A stretch of 64,000 nucleotides of DNA from Pyxicephalus adspersus (lineage: Eukaryota; Chordata; Amphibia; Anura; Pyxicephalidae): NCBI RefSeq assembly GCF_032062135.1, contig NC_092860.1, positions 131,219,566-131,283,565 on the forward strand. The letters are read 5' to 3'. Positions 12,043 to 24,330 of the stretch are shown one piece after another. Both the position numbers and the translations under genes were made by a program. The notes beneath the pieces are model-generated. The model ran no database searches and was not told the DNA's origin. It was given only the letters and a program-made list of their open reading frames with translations. Each line of letters opens with the position of its first letter. Within the stretch, counting starts at the first letter, position 1.

Positions 12043-12794
12043 GATATACCTTAACCTGAAGCTAAATTTCTAAATTCACTGTAAATTCAAATCTATGTTC
12101 CATCTCCATATGCCAGTTAGAAGTTACATTATTATCCTTAAAATAACCATCTTAACAGGAGGTTAGGATTTCCCATCTGAAAATCATCACAATAAGTTTT
12201 GATACTTAGAGAGACTTAACAGTATCATGAACACAATAAGGCTGTACCTCAATAAAAAATAATAACTTCCTGAATAAATCAACATCGGATGTCATTTAAT
12301 ATTTTAATGAGTGCCTGTTAGTGCTCTCTTTCTTGTGCAGTCATATAAAATAGACCTATCCACTTCTCATATGTGAAGGAAACGTCATTAACCAAAGGTG
12401 GATTTATATCACTAACTGCCAATTTGTTACTGATAACTCCAGAAAGGGTATTTACATATGCTGACATCCCTATTAAAGTCATAATGGTAAACCATGGAAT
12501 TAGGGATGGTTTGTTTCACCAAATGTCCTTTTAGAAAACACTGTAGACCGTATGGATTTTTTGTCTTACGGACATAGTGGGGTATCTTACAGTTTTTGTT
12601 AAAAGTGAACATGCTGGTTTCTAAAATATAATACCTGTTTGAACAGAACTCAACCACAAAAAAATAATTTTCAGATTTCTAATTGTTTTATCATACCTGT
12701 GTACTTGTTAGGAGAAGGAAGAGTGCTACCACCACATAACAGCAAAACTTCTAGAGATCGGCCCAATGGGGGACTATTTTTTAAATAAGCTTTT
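12043..12794. other. Gene-free stretch
   Basis: AT-rich sequence without a recognisable feature. The open frame at 12427-12657 on the minus strand shows no domain. Confidence 0.5.
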
Positions 12795-12796
12795 CA

Positions 12797-12847
<51 letters not shown>
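12795..12847. repeat. (TA)n microsatellite
   Basis: About 50 bases of nearly uninterrupted TA. The long Tyr/Ile run in the frame across it is an artefact of the repeat. Confidence 0.95.
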
Positions 12848-12849
<2 letters not shown>

Positions 12850-13149
12850 CTACAGTATATACATATAGTAATATTATATCATATTAAAATATTTACCAAT
12901 GTGCCCCATCTGGCCCTACTTTATATTAATATCCTTATATTCCTTGTGGCATATATTATGTCAGTAATCATTATATAAATTTAGTGAAATAAGACAAGCA
13001 GCGATTACATAGGGAATTACGTTATACACCACATGTTTTAACTTCTGCATCCAAAGGAAGGCAAAATAATAGCCCCTGTGGAACTGACTATTTTTTCACA
13101 GTGGAAAAAACATAATCCAGTTTATATTTAAAATGTTAAGATTGCTTTA
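12848..13149. other. Gene-free stretch
   Basis: A/T-rich sequence with no recognisable feature. Confidence 0.5.
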
Positions 13150-13372
13150 CCACTTGTCAACCAGGTTCTGTGGAATGAAGGGGTTCCTCTATAGATTGCT
13201 AGAAGTTCATTGAGCTGTGCCTGATTGACCTCTCATGACATGACTTCATTGATCCAACCACTCTGTGGGAAGGGGGCATTATTCCCACTGACTCCCAATA
13301 AATTAATTTTAGCATGAGTTTTTTTTTTTATTTTAGGTGTTCCTCTCAAGTAAAAAGGTTGAGAAAAGCTGC
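13150..13372 (+). mobile_element. hAT-like non-autonomous element, family C
   Basis: It starts with cacttgtcaaccaggttctg and ends with aaaaggttgagaaaagctg, so its ends are degenerate inverted copies of a cag-tttctcaacc terminus. Inside are aaggggttcctc and ggtgttcctctcaag, shared with the copy at 3918-4121. It has no coding capacity. A T-run at about 13319-13330 interrupts the right half. Confidence 0.6.
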
Positions 13373-13740
13373 TCTCTGTGTGGAACTGATGTTTACTTGT
13401 TTTTTTATCCTGGACTTGGATATTTTTTTTGATGTTAACAAAGTTGCCTGTTGGATGTTTTCTTTCCTAATAAACACTCTTATTTGGTTACAAAGATAAT
13501 TCACCCTTGTAAATATTTAGGTGCCCACCTCTGAACAATGTAGTGTCCAATACGTGACCACTAATTCTAGATGTAACCTTAAATTTGATTTACACAGAGG
13601 GAATACTAAATTACCATTGCGTTTTTTTACTCAATTGTCGTTAAACCTGATTTGCTTTTGCAGCTGCTGCTTGACATTAAGTGTTGTCATTATGCTTATT
13701 GCATTGGGTGTTACATAGATTTCTACACTGGGCAAAAGGG
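13373..13740. other. Gene-free stretch
   Basis: No recognisable feature; the open frames here are short and unrelated to known domains. Confidence 0.5.
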
Positions 13741-13905
13741 ATGTTAGGCCCTTCTCGGGCATGTAGCACAGGATCTATCCAGCCATGGTCCTCACTAGAG
13801 CACCCTACAAGAGCCCACTGGGCTTTTCACTGCAAGGTGTCACCCGGTTGTGCCCCTCAGGGACACCCTACTTGAGAAGGTAAAACAGAGTGATTCTTGT
13901 GTGGA
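13741..13905. other. GC-richer lead-in to the minisatellite
   Basis: It begins tgttaggcccttctcgggc, contains a CC-rich block and is clearly less AT-rich than its surroundings. It may be the 5' part of the mobile element that carries the minisatellite, perhaps a long terminal repeat, but no matching second copy is present in the window. Confidence 0.3.
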
Positions 13906-14233
13906 GGCAGCTGAGATCCAACAGACAGGGTCAGGGAACAAACGGGGTCAAGGATAGCATCAGGCAGTGAGATAGTCTATGTACAGCTGAGGTTAGGGGT
14001 ATAAGTAGGCAAAGAGGTAGTCCACGTCCAGCCAAGGTCAAGGCAGGCAGCAGAGATAGCAGTAGTCCAGGTCCAAGAAAAGGTTAGAGGAGGTGGCAGA
14101 CAAAGGTGTAACCTACATCTGAGCAGATATTAGGGTAGATGGCAAGCAAAGATGTTATTGAAGCAGAGGTCAGGGCAGCCAGCAAGCAAAGGCATAATCC
14201 AGGTTTGAGCAAAGATCAGGGTGAACAAGAGCA
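13906..14233 (+). repeat. Degenerate minisatellite, unit about 46 bp
   Basis: About seven diverged units follow the pattern 'tagtccaggtcca - gcaaaggtcagggcaggcagcaagcaaagg'. The unit-start word (tagtc or a variant) recurs at about 13973, 14018, 14063, 14109, 14155 and 14195, giving spacings of 45, 45, 46, 46 and 40. The units differ enough from each other that the array is old. Confidence 0.8.
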
Positions 14234-14929
14234 AAATGTAAGTCTTATAAGTAGGGTAGCTAGTGTAAAGTCACAGCACCAGTCACCATCACAACTGGTT
14301 AAAATAGCCTCCAGCCTTTTCTGCTTAGGCTTAATGCCTACCTATGGACATGCCCAAGTAATGCAGCTGTGTGCACTCCTTTCTCATTAGCCATGATGTG
14401 GAGGGAAGTGAGCACCAATCCATACAGTAAGCAGATCTGCACAAGATGTCTCCAGACGAGGAATGGGAACCACTGCAGGATGTTGCAGGTTAGGCGTAAA
14501 GGGAGCTCATGACAAGCACTGCTGTGATTCATCTTTTAGGTAATGCTCGATGAATACCAGTGACCCACAGAGTTGAATGTGGGTATATCATGTGAAGTTG
14601 TTGACACTACATTCTCTAAAGCATAGTATGACAATGAAACATCTGCAGTGTGATGGGAAATTAGTTGAAATCCTTCTTGCCTAGCCCTGGGTGGCAGAAA
14701 AATCCATTGGCTGTTTGATTATTTCCCCACAACATTTATGTTAAAAAAAAGTTTTACTGAACATGAACTTCAAGCAAAAATTGCTGGCTGTCTGATTTCC
14801 ACTTAAAACTACGATATCAGTTTTAGAAGAACATTAGTTTTTATATTTTGCACTCTAGCTCTAAATCACTTCTATTATGTGACCCACCTGCAACATTTAA
14901 TGCACACTCACAACAATACACCACATCCT
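14234..14929. other. Gene-free stretch
   Basis: No recognisable exon or mobile element. Confidence 0.5.
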
Positions 14930-15770
14930 GCATTTATTTTTTTATTAATTCACATCACAATAGTATTTATTAGGCATGGTGATGTATATCTCTCAGAAAC
15001 ATTTGCACGCAGAGTGAAAAATTGTGATTAATATTGATTTTTTTCCCTCCCTTTGGGAAGCTAGAATCAAATATGGTTACCTGCTCATTTATGAAACAGA
15101 TTTATTCTGTTGACTTGGAAGCTTGTTTGAAAAATAATTGAATTTCTGTTACCTAATGGAAAGTGACAGTTACCAGTATTTATTTTCCATTTGTGTCTCG
15201 GCAGATAGCATAACACAGTTTGATTTGTCGTTAGCTGTGGAATTTTAGATTGCTCTGTCTTAGTAATTGCAGAGATAGGCACTAGATGAACTAATACCGC
15301 ATCTTTTTTTTTTCTTTTTTTGCATTTACACAGTCAGTAAACACAACATTAGTTAAACAAACATCGTGCATCCGTGCTTTTTTTCCTGTAATTGTTCGTT
15401 TAGATATTAACATTTGGTACTCCATTTTGACAAGTCCTCTTCTTTTGCCTTTTTTTTTTGTTACGTGAGATGAAAGCTGTTTTTAATTTTTTTCTGCCGA
15501 TTCCCATTAAAAATATCGGCGAAGTTGACTGTCCAAAAATGATTACAGTATTTAAGCATCACTGCTTCGTAATATTGCTTTTTATCCTTTCACACAAATT
15601 TATGTGACCGAGGCTTCATCAAGACACCAGTCAAAGATGTTTTTCAGGATTGCCATTTGCAGTCATTCGTTTTCGTGAACAATGAAGCTCCTGTATGTAT
15701 CCTTGAGGTATTAATTGATTCTCATTTTTCAGGGGCAATTTGTTCACTGTGCTTCACATTGTAACAATGA
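14930..15770. other. Repeat-free unique sequence, candidate conserved non-coding block
   Basis: About 840 bp without dispersed repeats, with homeodomain-type words (ttattaattcac, gtgattaatattgattt, ataattgaatt) and balanced complexity. Candidate enhancer territory by texture only. Confidence 0.3.
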
Positions 15771-15998
15771 ATGTTGTTAATATTTTTTATTTTCCCACAC
15801 AGGAGTGTAACTGGATATACTTATTCAATGTTAGCATTGCAAATATGCCTCACCAGTTTTAGGCCAAACTGCATTAGGTCAAAAATACACAATGTTTTCC
15901 TGTTCAGCTGTGTGAATAAAACACTTTACCAGTTTTGGGTCACATTTATTTTATTTCCTTATGTCATTTAAAATATTAGATACAACATAAATTCAATG
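15771..15998. other. Gene-free stretch
   Basis: No recognisable feature. Confidence 0.5.
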
Positions 15999-16210
15999 GG
16001 CCTGATTTATTAAAGCTCTCCAAGGCTGGAGAGAGTACACTTTCAGAAGTGAAGCTGGGTAATCCAGAAACCATTTGCAAAATCATTTGCTATTTATTGG
16101 CAAATGTTTTTATTCCTGGACCAGATCCATTCCATGTTTGCTGCATCACCCAACTTCACTTCTGAAAGTGTATTCTCTCCAGCCTTGGTGAGCTTTCATA
16201 AATCAGGGCC
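15999..16210 (+). mobile_element. Family A palindromic MITE, copy 1 (arm subtype 1)
   Basis: Long-arm palindrome: ggcctgatttattaaagctc at the left and gagctttcataaatcagggc at the right. Inner arm blocks are acactttcagaagtgaagctgg and its reverse complement ccaacttcacttctgaaagtgt. The left arm lacks the 'caaacctggaatgg' block. The asymmetric loop (ttggcaaatg to cctggaccagatcc) gives the plus orientation. The flanks share aatg, a possible target duplication. Confidence 0.9.
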
Positions 16211-16297
16211 AATGAATAACTTTGAAAACAGGGTGCGCTATGGCAAAGAATTTCCAGATCACTATAACTTATTTGACAGAACACAGCAGAACCTTTA

Positions 16298-16675
16298 GGA
16301 GGACCTCTCCCCTTCCATTTTGTACCGCTGTGGAGGTAAAGACTACATGGAAAACCTGCAGCCTCTTGGGATACGTACATCACATATACCAGGATGTTGC
16401 AGGACACTTTTTGTGCATGCTTTAAATAGGCTTTCCTGGAATGTAACGGAATGCTGATTTCATGCATGTGCACATTTTTTACTTTTTTAGGTAGGCGTGT
16501 CACTCGATCTTGCACCTGTACAGTTCGAGATCAGATAATGTGAGAAGAAGAAGGAAAGAAACAAAAGAAGATGGCAGTGCCTGGTGCCCAGTCTGCACTG
16601 GAAAGAAGAAGGAAGATGGGACTGCGCTGGACCTACTTGGCTAGGATCACAGAGGGATTGATAGCTATCCACCTA
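16298..16675 (+). mobile_element. Family D dispersed repeat, longer copy
   Basis: It carries gaaaacctgcagcctcttgg, gtgtcactcgatcttgcacc, agttcgagatcagataatg, aagaagatggcagtgcctgg and ggatcacagagggattgata. The same blocks recur in order at 26330-26530. It is GC-richer than its surroundings and purine-rich in the second half. No coding capacity; the superfamily is not clear from two copies. Confidence 0.7.
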
Positions 16676-18437
16676 CAGATGAAAAGAGGGAAGTTCTGAC
16701 TTGTTCACTCTTTTTTTTTCCTTGAGCTACTGAGTTCATTAAACAACAGGCTTTTAAAAACAAATTAGGCAGTGGGACATAGAACATATATAATAATCAC
16801 CCCAGAACTCCACTTGTTAGCTACAAATACAAAAAGATTATATGCAACTTTTTTATATTTACCCGAGGGCATGTAACAGATCTGAAATTGATCCATCCTG
16901 CACCTTGCCAGTTACTCCGATGCTGTTAAAAAACCAGTATAGCACATTTGACAACCGGCAGCAGTGAGTGGTACTAGTGCTGCCCACTGCCACCCCCATT
17001 CATTCTCTTTGGAGCTGCCTTTGGGAGAAGCTACATGCAACGTATACCCAGTGGCAGCAGTTTTCTGGCATAAGGAAGCAGTAAACGCATTACAACCTCC
17101 ACTATGGGCCTGTGTGTCTAAAACAAAATAAAACTTTACAATTTTTTCTGGTCAAAATGGAAAAAAAGGCATATGCCAAACTAATTTATAGTGTCTTTAA
17201 TCTTGCCTTTACTTCTCACCATTACCCTTCTTGCCGATGATGACAAGCTTTGGGCTTGAGTAAGGTCAGTGTGACTGCGCCTTAGTAGCAGCCATTGCTT
17301 GTTCCATGTCATGTACATATCCTGGTATTGTGCAGTAAAACCTTCTGATTGAGTTGCAGCTCTTTCACATGAGTCGGAGTAGGTCTGCATCCATTACAGT
17401 CTGTTCACACAGGCATTTGCTTTATAATAAATTGTCATTAAGTCTGGGGTTTGGCTGGATGAACACCCCTTACCACAGTCTGTGCTGGAGGGAAACCCAT
17501 TTGCTCACCTCTGGCCTTGGTGGTCACAAAGTGTGACATATTAGACAGAAAAGGCAGGGTCAGGGGCTAGTAGGTAGGGAGTGTGATAAAATCGTGGATT
17601 TGTTTTACCAGTATGTCTTGTCACCTTCAGACCTGTGTGCTTTCATTGCCTTTTTATATATTACAAAGAATATCTAGCTCTGTTCTCTTGCCTACTGTGC
17701 AGTGATCCATTTATCTTTCGCATCTGAAACGTGAAACTGCATTCACTTTCTATTCCCTGCCTTAGATACTATGTCCCTTATGGATGAGACAAGCACCTTT
17801 TCCTTGCACCTTCAAGTACTATTGTCAAGTTACATCTGACAATGACAGCTGGTTTTCTGAAAAGGATTCTTACTATAACTATAACATGGCTTGACTGAAA
17901 AGCTCTCCTTACCCACCTCGTGACTCTGAACTCCATCTTTTAACATACAGAACGACATTATCATAATTAACTTGTGCTTTTTATTGTGCTTGTTCAGTGT
18001 TGTATAAAAGGAAAATCCTTTTTGTATCTTATAAAATAGCACTGCCACTTATGCACGAAACAATTGCAATATCACTATGAAGTATCAAGCAGCATGTCAC
18101 ATATACTTCATATATATATAAATATTCATTTTAGATTAATCTAGGATGCATGCAAGATTTAATGCCCTGTATTTGTGCTGTTTGGGTGGCTATCATGTCT
18201 TGTGGGGTCCCCAGGAGGCTTAGTGTAGCCTCCTTTGCTTACATGCTTCATCAGGAATTTCTCACAAGGCCACCTAGGTTGTGGCCTAGGGTTCCATGGT
18301 CATTAGAAGTGGCATGTGTACTGCTATGCTGAGCTTGCTTTTACTAATGACTCCCCACTTACATTATGACCATCCTCCCATATTTGCCTCTGGAGCACAA
18401 GCTAGCTATCCTGGGGAAGAAAAAGGTTCATATCTGT
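16676..18437. other. Gene-free stretch
   Basis: Mixed-composition sequence with no exon, RNA gene or mobile element I can support. The short open frames at 17181-17390 and 17354-17536 overlap on opposite strands and show no domain. Confidence 0.5.
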
Positions 18438-18602
18438 CCCTAATCAGCATACAGATCCAGCCACAAATTAATTCCCACTGCACTCCCCAGCACCAATATT
18501 TACTAGCAGGTAAGATGCTTTATAAATAAGGTTTAATAATAAAAAATAATATTAAGACACTTAACATGCAAGCGCTGTGGCTGCTAAGACATGTGGCCCT
18601 AG
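18438..18602 (+). repeat. Tandem duplication, unit 1 (about 165 bp)
   Basis: Starts ccctaatcagcatacagatc and ends near acatgtggccctag. Unit 2 follows directly with the same start and order of blocks (atccagccacaaat, gcactccccagcaccaat, gctttataaata, taataaaaaataa, aagacac). Confidence 0.9.
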
Positions 18603-18763
18603 CCCTGATCAGCATACAGATCCAGCCACAAATAATTCCGTATGCACTCCCCAGCACCAATAAATAACAGCAGATAAAACGCTTTATAAATACAGTTTAC
18701 TAATAAAAAATAACAATAAGACACATAACACACAAGTGCTGGGGCTTCCAAGACACATGGCAC
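18603..18763 (+). repeat. Tandem duplication, unit 2 (about 161 bp)
   Basis: Diverged copy of unit 1, with substitutions and small indels throughout; roughly 80 percent identity by eye. Confidence 0.9.
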
Positions 18764-18806
18764 GGTTTCCCAATTCCAATGATCTGCATCAGCTGCCAAG
18801 ACAGAG

Positions 18807-18840
18807 GACATGCAAGCATTGTACCTGCTAAAAGGCCCAT
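18807..18840 (+). repeat. Possible third partial unit of the tandem array
   Basis: gacatgcaagcattgtacctg followed by ctaa resembles the block aacatgcaagcgctgtggctg near the end of unit 1. Confidence 0.45.
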
Positions 18841-19167
18841 GTAACCATTCTACAGAAGTTAGGGCTGTTAAATATTAAAAATTATTATGTATATGATGTC
18901 ATTGTGTCATGTGTGTGACTGAAAAAGTGAAGAGAAAAACGTGTCATTTATCCATCATATTTGACAGAGTTGATGCTATCTTTGGCCATAAGGACTGTGA
19001 AGGGGGCGTGAAGCAACTATTCTTGTGTTGTATTAACATATTGTTATTGTTTGCTTTTTCTGTGTTTATGATCGTATTTGATTGTACAGATTTGTATATA
19101 TCGCATTGTAGACATATTGTAGCATGCCACATTTGGTATCACATCACAAACATTTCACATGGTAAAA
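18841..19167. other. Gene-free stretch
   Basis: No recognisable feature. Two overlapping open frames on opposite strands near 18909-19223 have no domain. Confidence 0.5.
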
Positions 19168-19387
19168 GGCCTGATTTATTAAAGCTTTCCAAGACCAAGA
19201 TAGACTATCATAGGGGAACCTAGGTGATCCAGCAAGCCTGGAATGGGTTTCTTAAAAAAAGCAATGGCTATTATCTGACAAGTGCATTAAATCCTGAACC
19301 AAATCCATTCCAGGTTGGCTGGTTAGCCTAAATTTCCCCATGATAGTCTATCTTCCCCATTTTCAGAGAGCTTTAATAAATCAGGTT
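19168..19387 (+). mobile_element. Family A palindromic MITE, copy 2 (arm subtype 2)
   Basis: Outer ends as in copy 1, but the inner arms carry 'agactatcatagggg' and its inverse 'ccccatgatagtct' instead of the 'acactttcatcag' block. Flanking taaaa on both sides may be a 5-bp target duplication. Confidence 0.88.
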
Positions 19388-22300
19388 TAAAATGTTTTAA
19401 AGTGCCAAGAACTTCTGATTTGTACTGCTGAGGGGAACAAGGAGTAGCATTGGTGTTCCGGTCGATCATAAATTCAACTCTAACATCAGTCATTCAAGCT
19501 GAACTAAGAAATTAACTATTTTTAAATAGTTGTTTTTAAACTTTTTTAATATTTATTTTATAATATTTACCTTTGCAGGATCCTGGGCTGCAACGTTTAA
19601 AGTGAATCAATTGATAAAACAGGGTATCTCCATTGTAAAACCACAAATCCTCTTTTAACCAATACTACATGCCAGCAGTCACTTCCATCTTCACTGCATT
19701 TTACTTTCTCATTCCCAATACATAATTCAATAATTTGGGATTTTTGTATGCAAACTGTTACCTAGAGAAGTATAAAGAATGTTTATTCTCTAAAAGTCTT
19801 TCCATAGCCTGCATAATCTAGAAAGTACAGCATATGCTTTTTGCTCGTTTTGGGAATATGTGTTATGATTAATATTTGATTTCCTAAATAAAGGCCTATT
19901 TCAATGTTAGTTTGTTAGTTTATGTCTAAAATTACCACATGGTGAATGCAATGTGTTGTTTATTCCTCCAGGGTCTATAGGATAAACTGCACTGAATAAG
20001 ATACAACCTTAAGTCTTTAATTTATGCAGATTTTACAATACAAAGACATCAAAAGAAAAACAGGATTGGTAAAATGATTTATTGACATACTGTAAGATTG
20101 TGTCAATATATAATATTGGTTATTATACTGTAATAACCTCTGAATGTTGGTCATTGTATGCTTCTTATTTGTGAATAAAGTAAAAAATGTTTAGCAACAT
20201 CTACAGATATTTATTACCTCCAACAACGATCATAGTATTTACCAGACAAAATAAAACTAGCACCATCTTTGTTCATTTGGCAGCTGTTTTCAAGTGGCTT
20301 GCAATGTATAGCTAACAGGATTGTTTCTCAGAAAAGTCAGAATTTTACTTTAAATGTACATGTAACGTATATTTAGAGAACAAAAAAGATTGTATTGCTA
20401 TTTTTTATTTGTATCCAATATTTGTCTGTTTCGCATGCATCCAGAATACAGCCTGTAAAGGATTAGCATCTGAGGAACAGGATCAGAAAACCAAAATTCC
20501 ATTTTGAAATTGATTGGGAAATGTAAGCCTTGAGTGTATTCATTTTCCAGTTATATTCAACCTCGCCAGCAGTGTCATGGATTTCCCATACTACTCTGCC
20601 CTAAACTGGGCAGATTAAAGCTCTTCGATTGGGACTCGAGTACTAACAGGGCTTATAGCTAATGATTCCATTGATTGGTGCACAAGATAGACAGCTTGGG
20701 ATGATACATTAAAAGCACCCTTGTGTTCTGCAGTTATATAAAAATTGTATGAACATGGTGTTGTCATTCTCAGGGAATCCTAAAATATTAACAAATATTA
20801 AAAAAAATTAAATTGTGTTTATCTTTATTATGACAAATGCAAATCTGTAATATTGTCTTACCATCTGTAGTACAATACACATAATAGAGCAAAACAGTAA
20901 TAAAAAAAAACCTATAAAAATGATATTTAATTTTAGATTGATTAACAGCAGTTGAATCACTTATTGGATGGAAAGCGAATAATTTTCATGTGAACCCCCT
21001 TATGGCCAAAACTGAACTCAGAATGCAAAACTAGCTATAAACTTTTTACAACAATAAGAGCTGCACAACAAACAGGGGGGAGGTAAGAAATGCTTGTGTA
21101 GGGACTCTTTAGAGTAGGAGTGTCCCTAGTTCAAAATCAGTTGTGACCCAGCCAGAAATGTTTTTATGTTTCTAATTTTTGAAAGCTCTGGCATTTATTA
21201 CTTTACCCCGTTTCTCTTGAGATTTGCCAGCAGATAGGAAGAGAAAAAGTTTCAATTGCATTGTTACATCCACTAAGGACGTTGATCGGTGGTGTAGATT
21301 GGGGAGAGAGGATAAATATTTGAGGAAGACCCTGGGAAAGAAGAGGGTAGGTACCCTGTACTAATCATAGCCGGAAGATAGGATCTGGATGGGGCATCCA
21401 CCATTAATGTTTCCTGCCTTGCTAGAAGATTTTAACTAAGAAAAAGGTTATATAAAAAGATATCCTAAACTTGAGAGCTTTAGGGGAGCAAAAGAAGAAT
21501 GTTTTGAGACAAGACAAAGAGTTTTCTGATTTAGAAGGAAGGTAGATGATGTATCTGTGGAAACCAGACATATCTTGATGTTGTGTTTTTGTTGTAATTA
21601 CTTTGGATAGTGTTGTGCCAAGGATCACTAATTTGCCTCAGGTTATCACCCTTTTTTCTTGAGGATTCAGATTTGTTTTGTGCCATGGTCAAGCCTGTCT
21701 AACCAAGTACAGTTTTTTTGTATCCTGCACCTTTTCCCATGCTTCAATCACCAATAAAAACCTGTTAAAATGCAAAGTGACTGTAACCCATTTTTTGATC
21801 TTTTTGCTCCAGGAACCCACATCATATAGCAGCTCCCATCAGGGTGATCAACACAAGAACTAAGGTTCTATAGTTTCAAAATGCCCTTTGCCTACCCAGA
21901 ATTTATATCTTTTATAACTTATGAATATCTCATTCAGATGAAAAATTATTTTTACAAAGAATCACTAGAGCTTAACCAGTCTTTGGTGGACTTGCTGAAG
22001 CTGTCCCCACCCATCATGGAGTTTTGGGTTTTCACTTCTGATTTAGCATTTTTCAGAAATGATATCCATATACAAATTGTATGTAATGAAAATCACAGTG
22101 AAATGACACTAACTGTGAAGCCTTGGAAATGAGACCTGGAGTCTTGAGTTATATAAGAACTTGTTTTTTTAACTTAAGAATCCAGCAAAAAAAATATGGG
22201 TTTTTGTCTACTGCTGACCCTTTAAATGTATTGCTCCATCCCTACTCCCACCCTTTCTAACATGTTACCCTTTTACACATCACCTTTTGTTATCCTGCAC

Positions 22301-22740
22301 TTTCTACCATCTTTACCAAGCTTACTTTCTGCATGACTGTATTTCTACTTTTCGTTCTTCACTTCTGCTGGCTAAGATTTCTTTCCCCATGAGACAAAAG
22401 GATGAAGAAATATATTTTTACTTAAGTAATGGAATAATCATCTTGTTTGGTGAATATTCCCAGAGACTGCCAGCTGCACAAGTCAATGAATTTTAATATG
22501 ACTTTCATTTAGGGGTCAAAATAAGATCTAGCACATTGCAAAAGCAATGATTTAAGAAGCTGTTATGTAGCAGATTAGCAATGTTTTTATTCAAATCATA
22601 TAGATTGCTTATGCAGCTGTTGTTTGGTGGTTCCAGTGTTGCATGGCTTGTCAAGTCAAAGATTGAAAATGTTCTGCACTTAAAGTGGGTCTTTCACTTT
22701 AAAAACACATGTAAACAGACATGATCAACAGAAAGGAGAG
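19388..22740. other. Gene-free stretch
   Basis: About 3.3 kb, AT-rich, with no exon or repeat I can name. The open frame at 21881-22132 (83 codons) has no recognisable domain and no flanking splice logic. Confidence 0.45.
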
Positions 22741-23048
22741 CTCCTAGTTTAGGGACATTTTAGACTTGGGGTTGACTGCAGAATTCCACCGCAGGCTCAA
22801 CCATGCTCAATGAGAGCATTGGAAACCATTTTGTGCATGCAGGTGCATAAATGGTTGCGTTGGTTTGCGGTGCTGCTCCCTAAAGTGACAAGTCGCTTCT
22901 ACCCATGCAATTGCTTTTCTTCCTCTGGAGGAAGGACGGCACTACAACCTGTAGTGCATTTTGTTGCTCCAGGGCACACAGTAGCTGTTTGCCATGCACC
23001 TGAGAGCAGAAAACCTTTTGGTTTTCCACGACTAATGTAAAAGGGGCC
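22741..23048. other. GC-richer stretch next to a family G element, possible MITE
   Basis: Composition is raised relative to its surroundings and it ends in atgtaaaaggggcctta, a wording typical of MITE termini. No matching left terminus is visible, so the element call is weak. Confidence 0.3.
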
Positions 23049-23146
23049 TTAGGCTGCATATACACGTGCAATAATTGTCGTTGGACAGGATCTTTCACAA
23101 TCCTTTCAACGAGATGAGAACCATTGCACGTGTGTACGTAGCCTTA
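23049..23146. mobile_element. Family G MITE, short palindromic copy
   Basis: Left arm ttaggctgcatatacacgtg, right arm the inverse with cattgcacgtgtgtacgtag followed by ccttag. An inner inverted pair (ttggacaggatctttcac and aatcctttcaacga) makes nearly the whole 98 bp one hairpin. The copy at 51371-51692 shares the right arm. Confidence 0.75.
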
Positions 23147-23819
23147 GTGTAAATAGCAGTTACAACTAATACGTAAGTTCCAACTGCTAAAAGGGACTGG
23201 CTTATCTACTAATATAAAATTATAGTTATATAAGTCGCTCATGTAAAGTGCCCATTTATAAGTTGTATTTAGCATTTTTGTTTTTAATCTAGTTGCATAA
23301 TATTGAACTTAGAACATAAAACTTGGTATGAGCCATTTTTTGCCCTAGGGTCAGACTGAGCTCTCTTAGCCCAAAAGGTTAATATGGTTTACAGGAAACC
23401 TGCTTACAGGAGGACATAGCCCACAGATGACCTTATCATTGTTCCGCTCCTAGATCCTGTATAGCCTGCAGGAAGGTTCAGGATCTGGATGTATGATCTG
23501 CTAGGAGTGATTGCTAGGCAGGATTGGACAGAATTCTAAATGCTTTGACAGGTAAAATAGTTATATGTATGGGTTTATCTAGCTGTTATAGATAAATTGA
23601 TGCTTAATAAGAATAAATAAATCAGACCTAATTTCAAAATGTCCTAAATTTGAACTCACAAATACTTGAGATTAAGATCCAGGCATACAATGGTAAAGGA
23701 TAGGAATGAGTGATCTAATCTTGACATGTTTCGCAGGATAGGGGCTATATACTGAATCGTCAACACAATGCAGATGTAGAAGAACACATTAGTATTAATA
23801 TACCTCACTAATTACTGAA
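23147..23819. other. Gene-free stretch
   Basis: No recognisable feature. Confidence 0.5.
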
Positions 23820-24330
23820 ACCTTCTTTTTGCTAAGAGGCCAAGGTTAAGGTTTGCTTTGGTCATAATCGCACTATAATTAGAGCTTTAATTACCTATAT
23901 ATGATTAATGGAGGTTAATTTAGCGTTCTCTTTGTCATTGCAAATTGCCTTATTCATTATTCATATTTACTGCTGATACAAATTATGAATCAAAGGAATT
24001 TCACTTTTCATGCACTGATTTGTTCCATTGGGACTTTTAAATGCATCCAGATTACCTGTCACGTCTAGAATGGAATCCTTCTGTCATTGCTTACTTTGGT
24101 TTTTCTTGCCTCAAACGCATGCCTTTTGATCAAGTGACAGAGTGATTGAATGCATTGTATTGCATGCTGACAAATGGGCTTGTCTACAATAACCTTTAGA
24201 TGTGCATTAAGACATGCTGCTAAATATGAGGATTTGATTAATATATACCGTAATGCTTCGGTATAAAATTCTCCCTCATGTTTAAAGAATACGTGTGTTT
24301 TAAAACATGTTAGCTTCTTTAATATGTGCT
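23820..24330. other. Repeat-free unique sequence with many homeodomain-type sites
   Basis: Contains ataattagagctttaattacc, tgattaatggaggttaattt and a POU-like word (cattgcaaattgcc) close together, with no dispersed repeat. Candidate enhancer by texture only. Confidence 0.35.

Noticed and set aside
12766..12978. Tyr/Ile-repeat open frame
   Set aside because: Produced by the (TA)n microsatellite.
16104..16515. Overlapping open frames on both strands (up to 119 codons)
   Set aside because: They lie across family A copy 1 and the family D repeat and read through palindromic arms.
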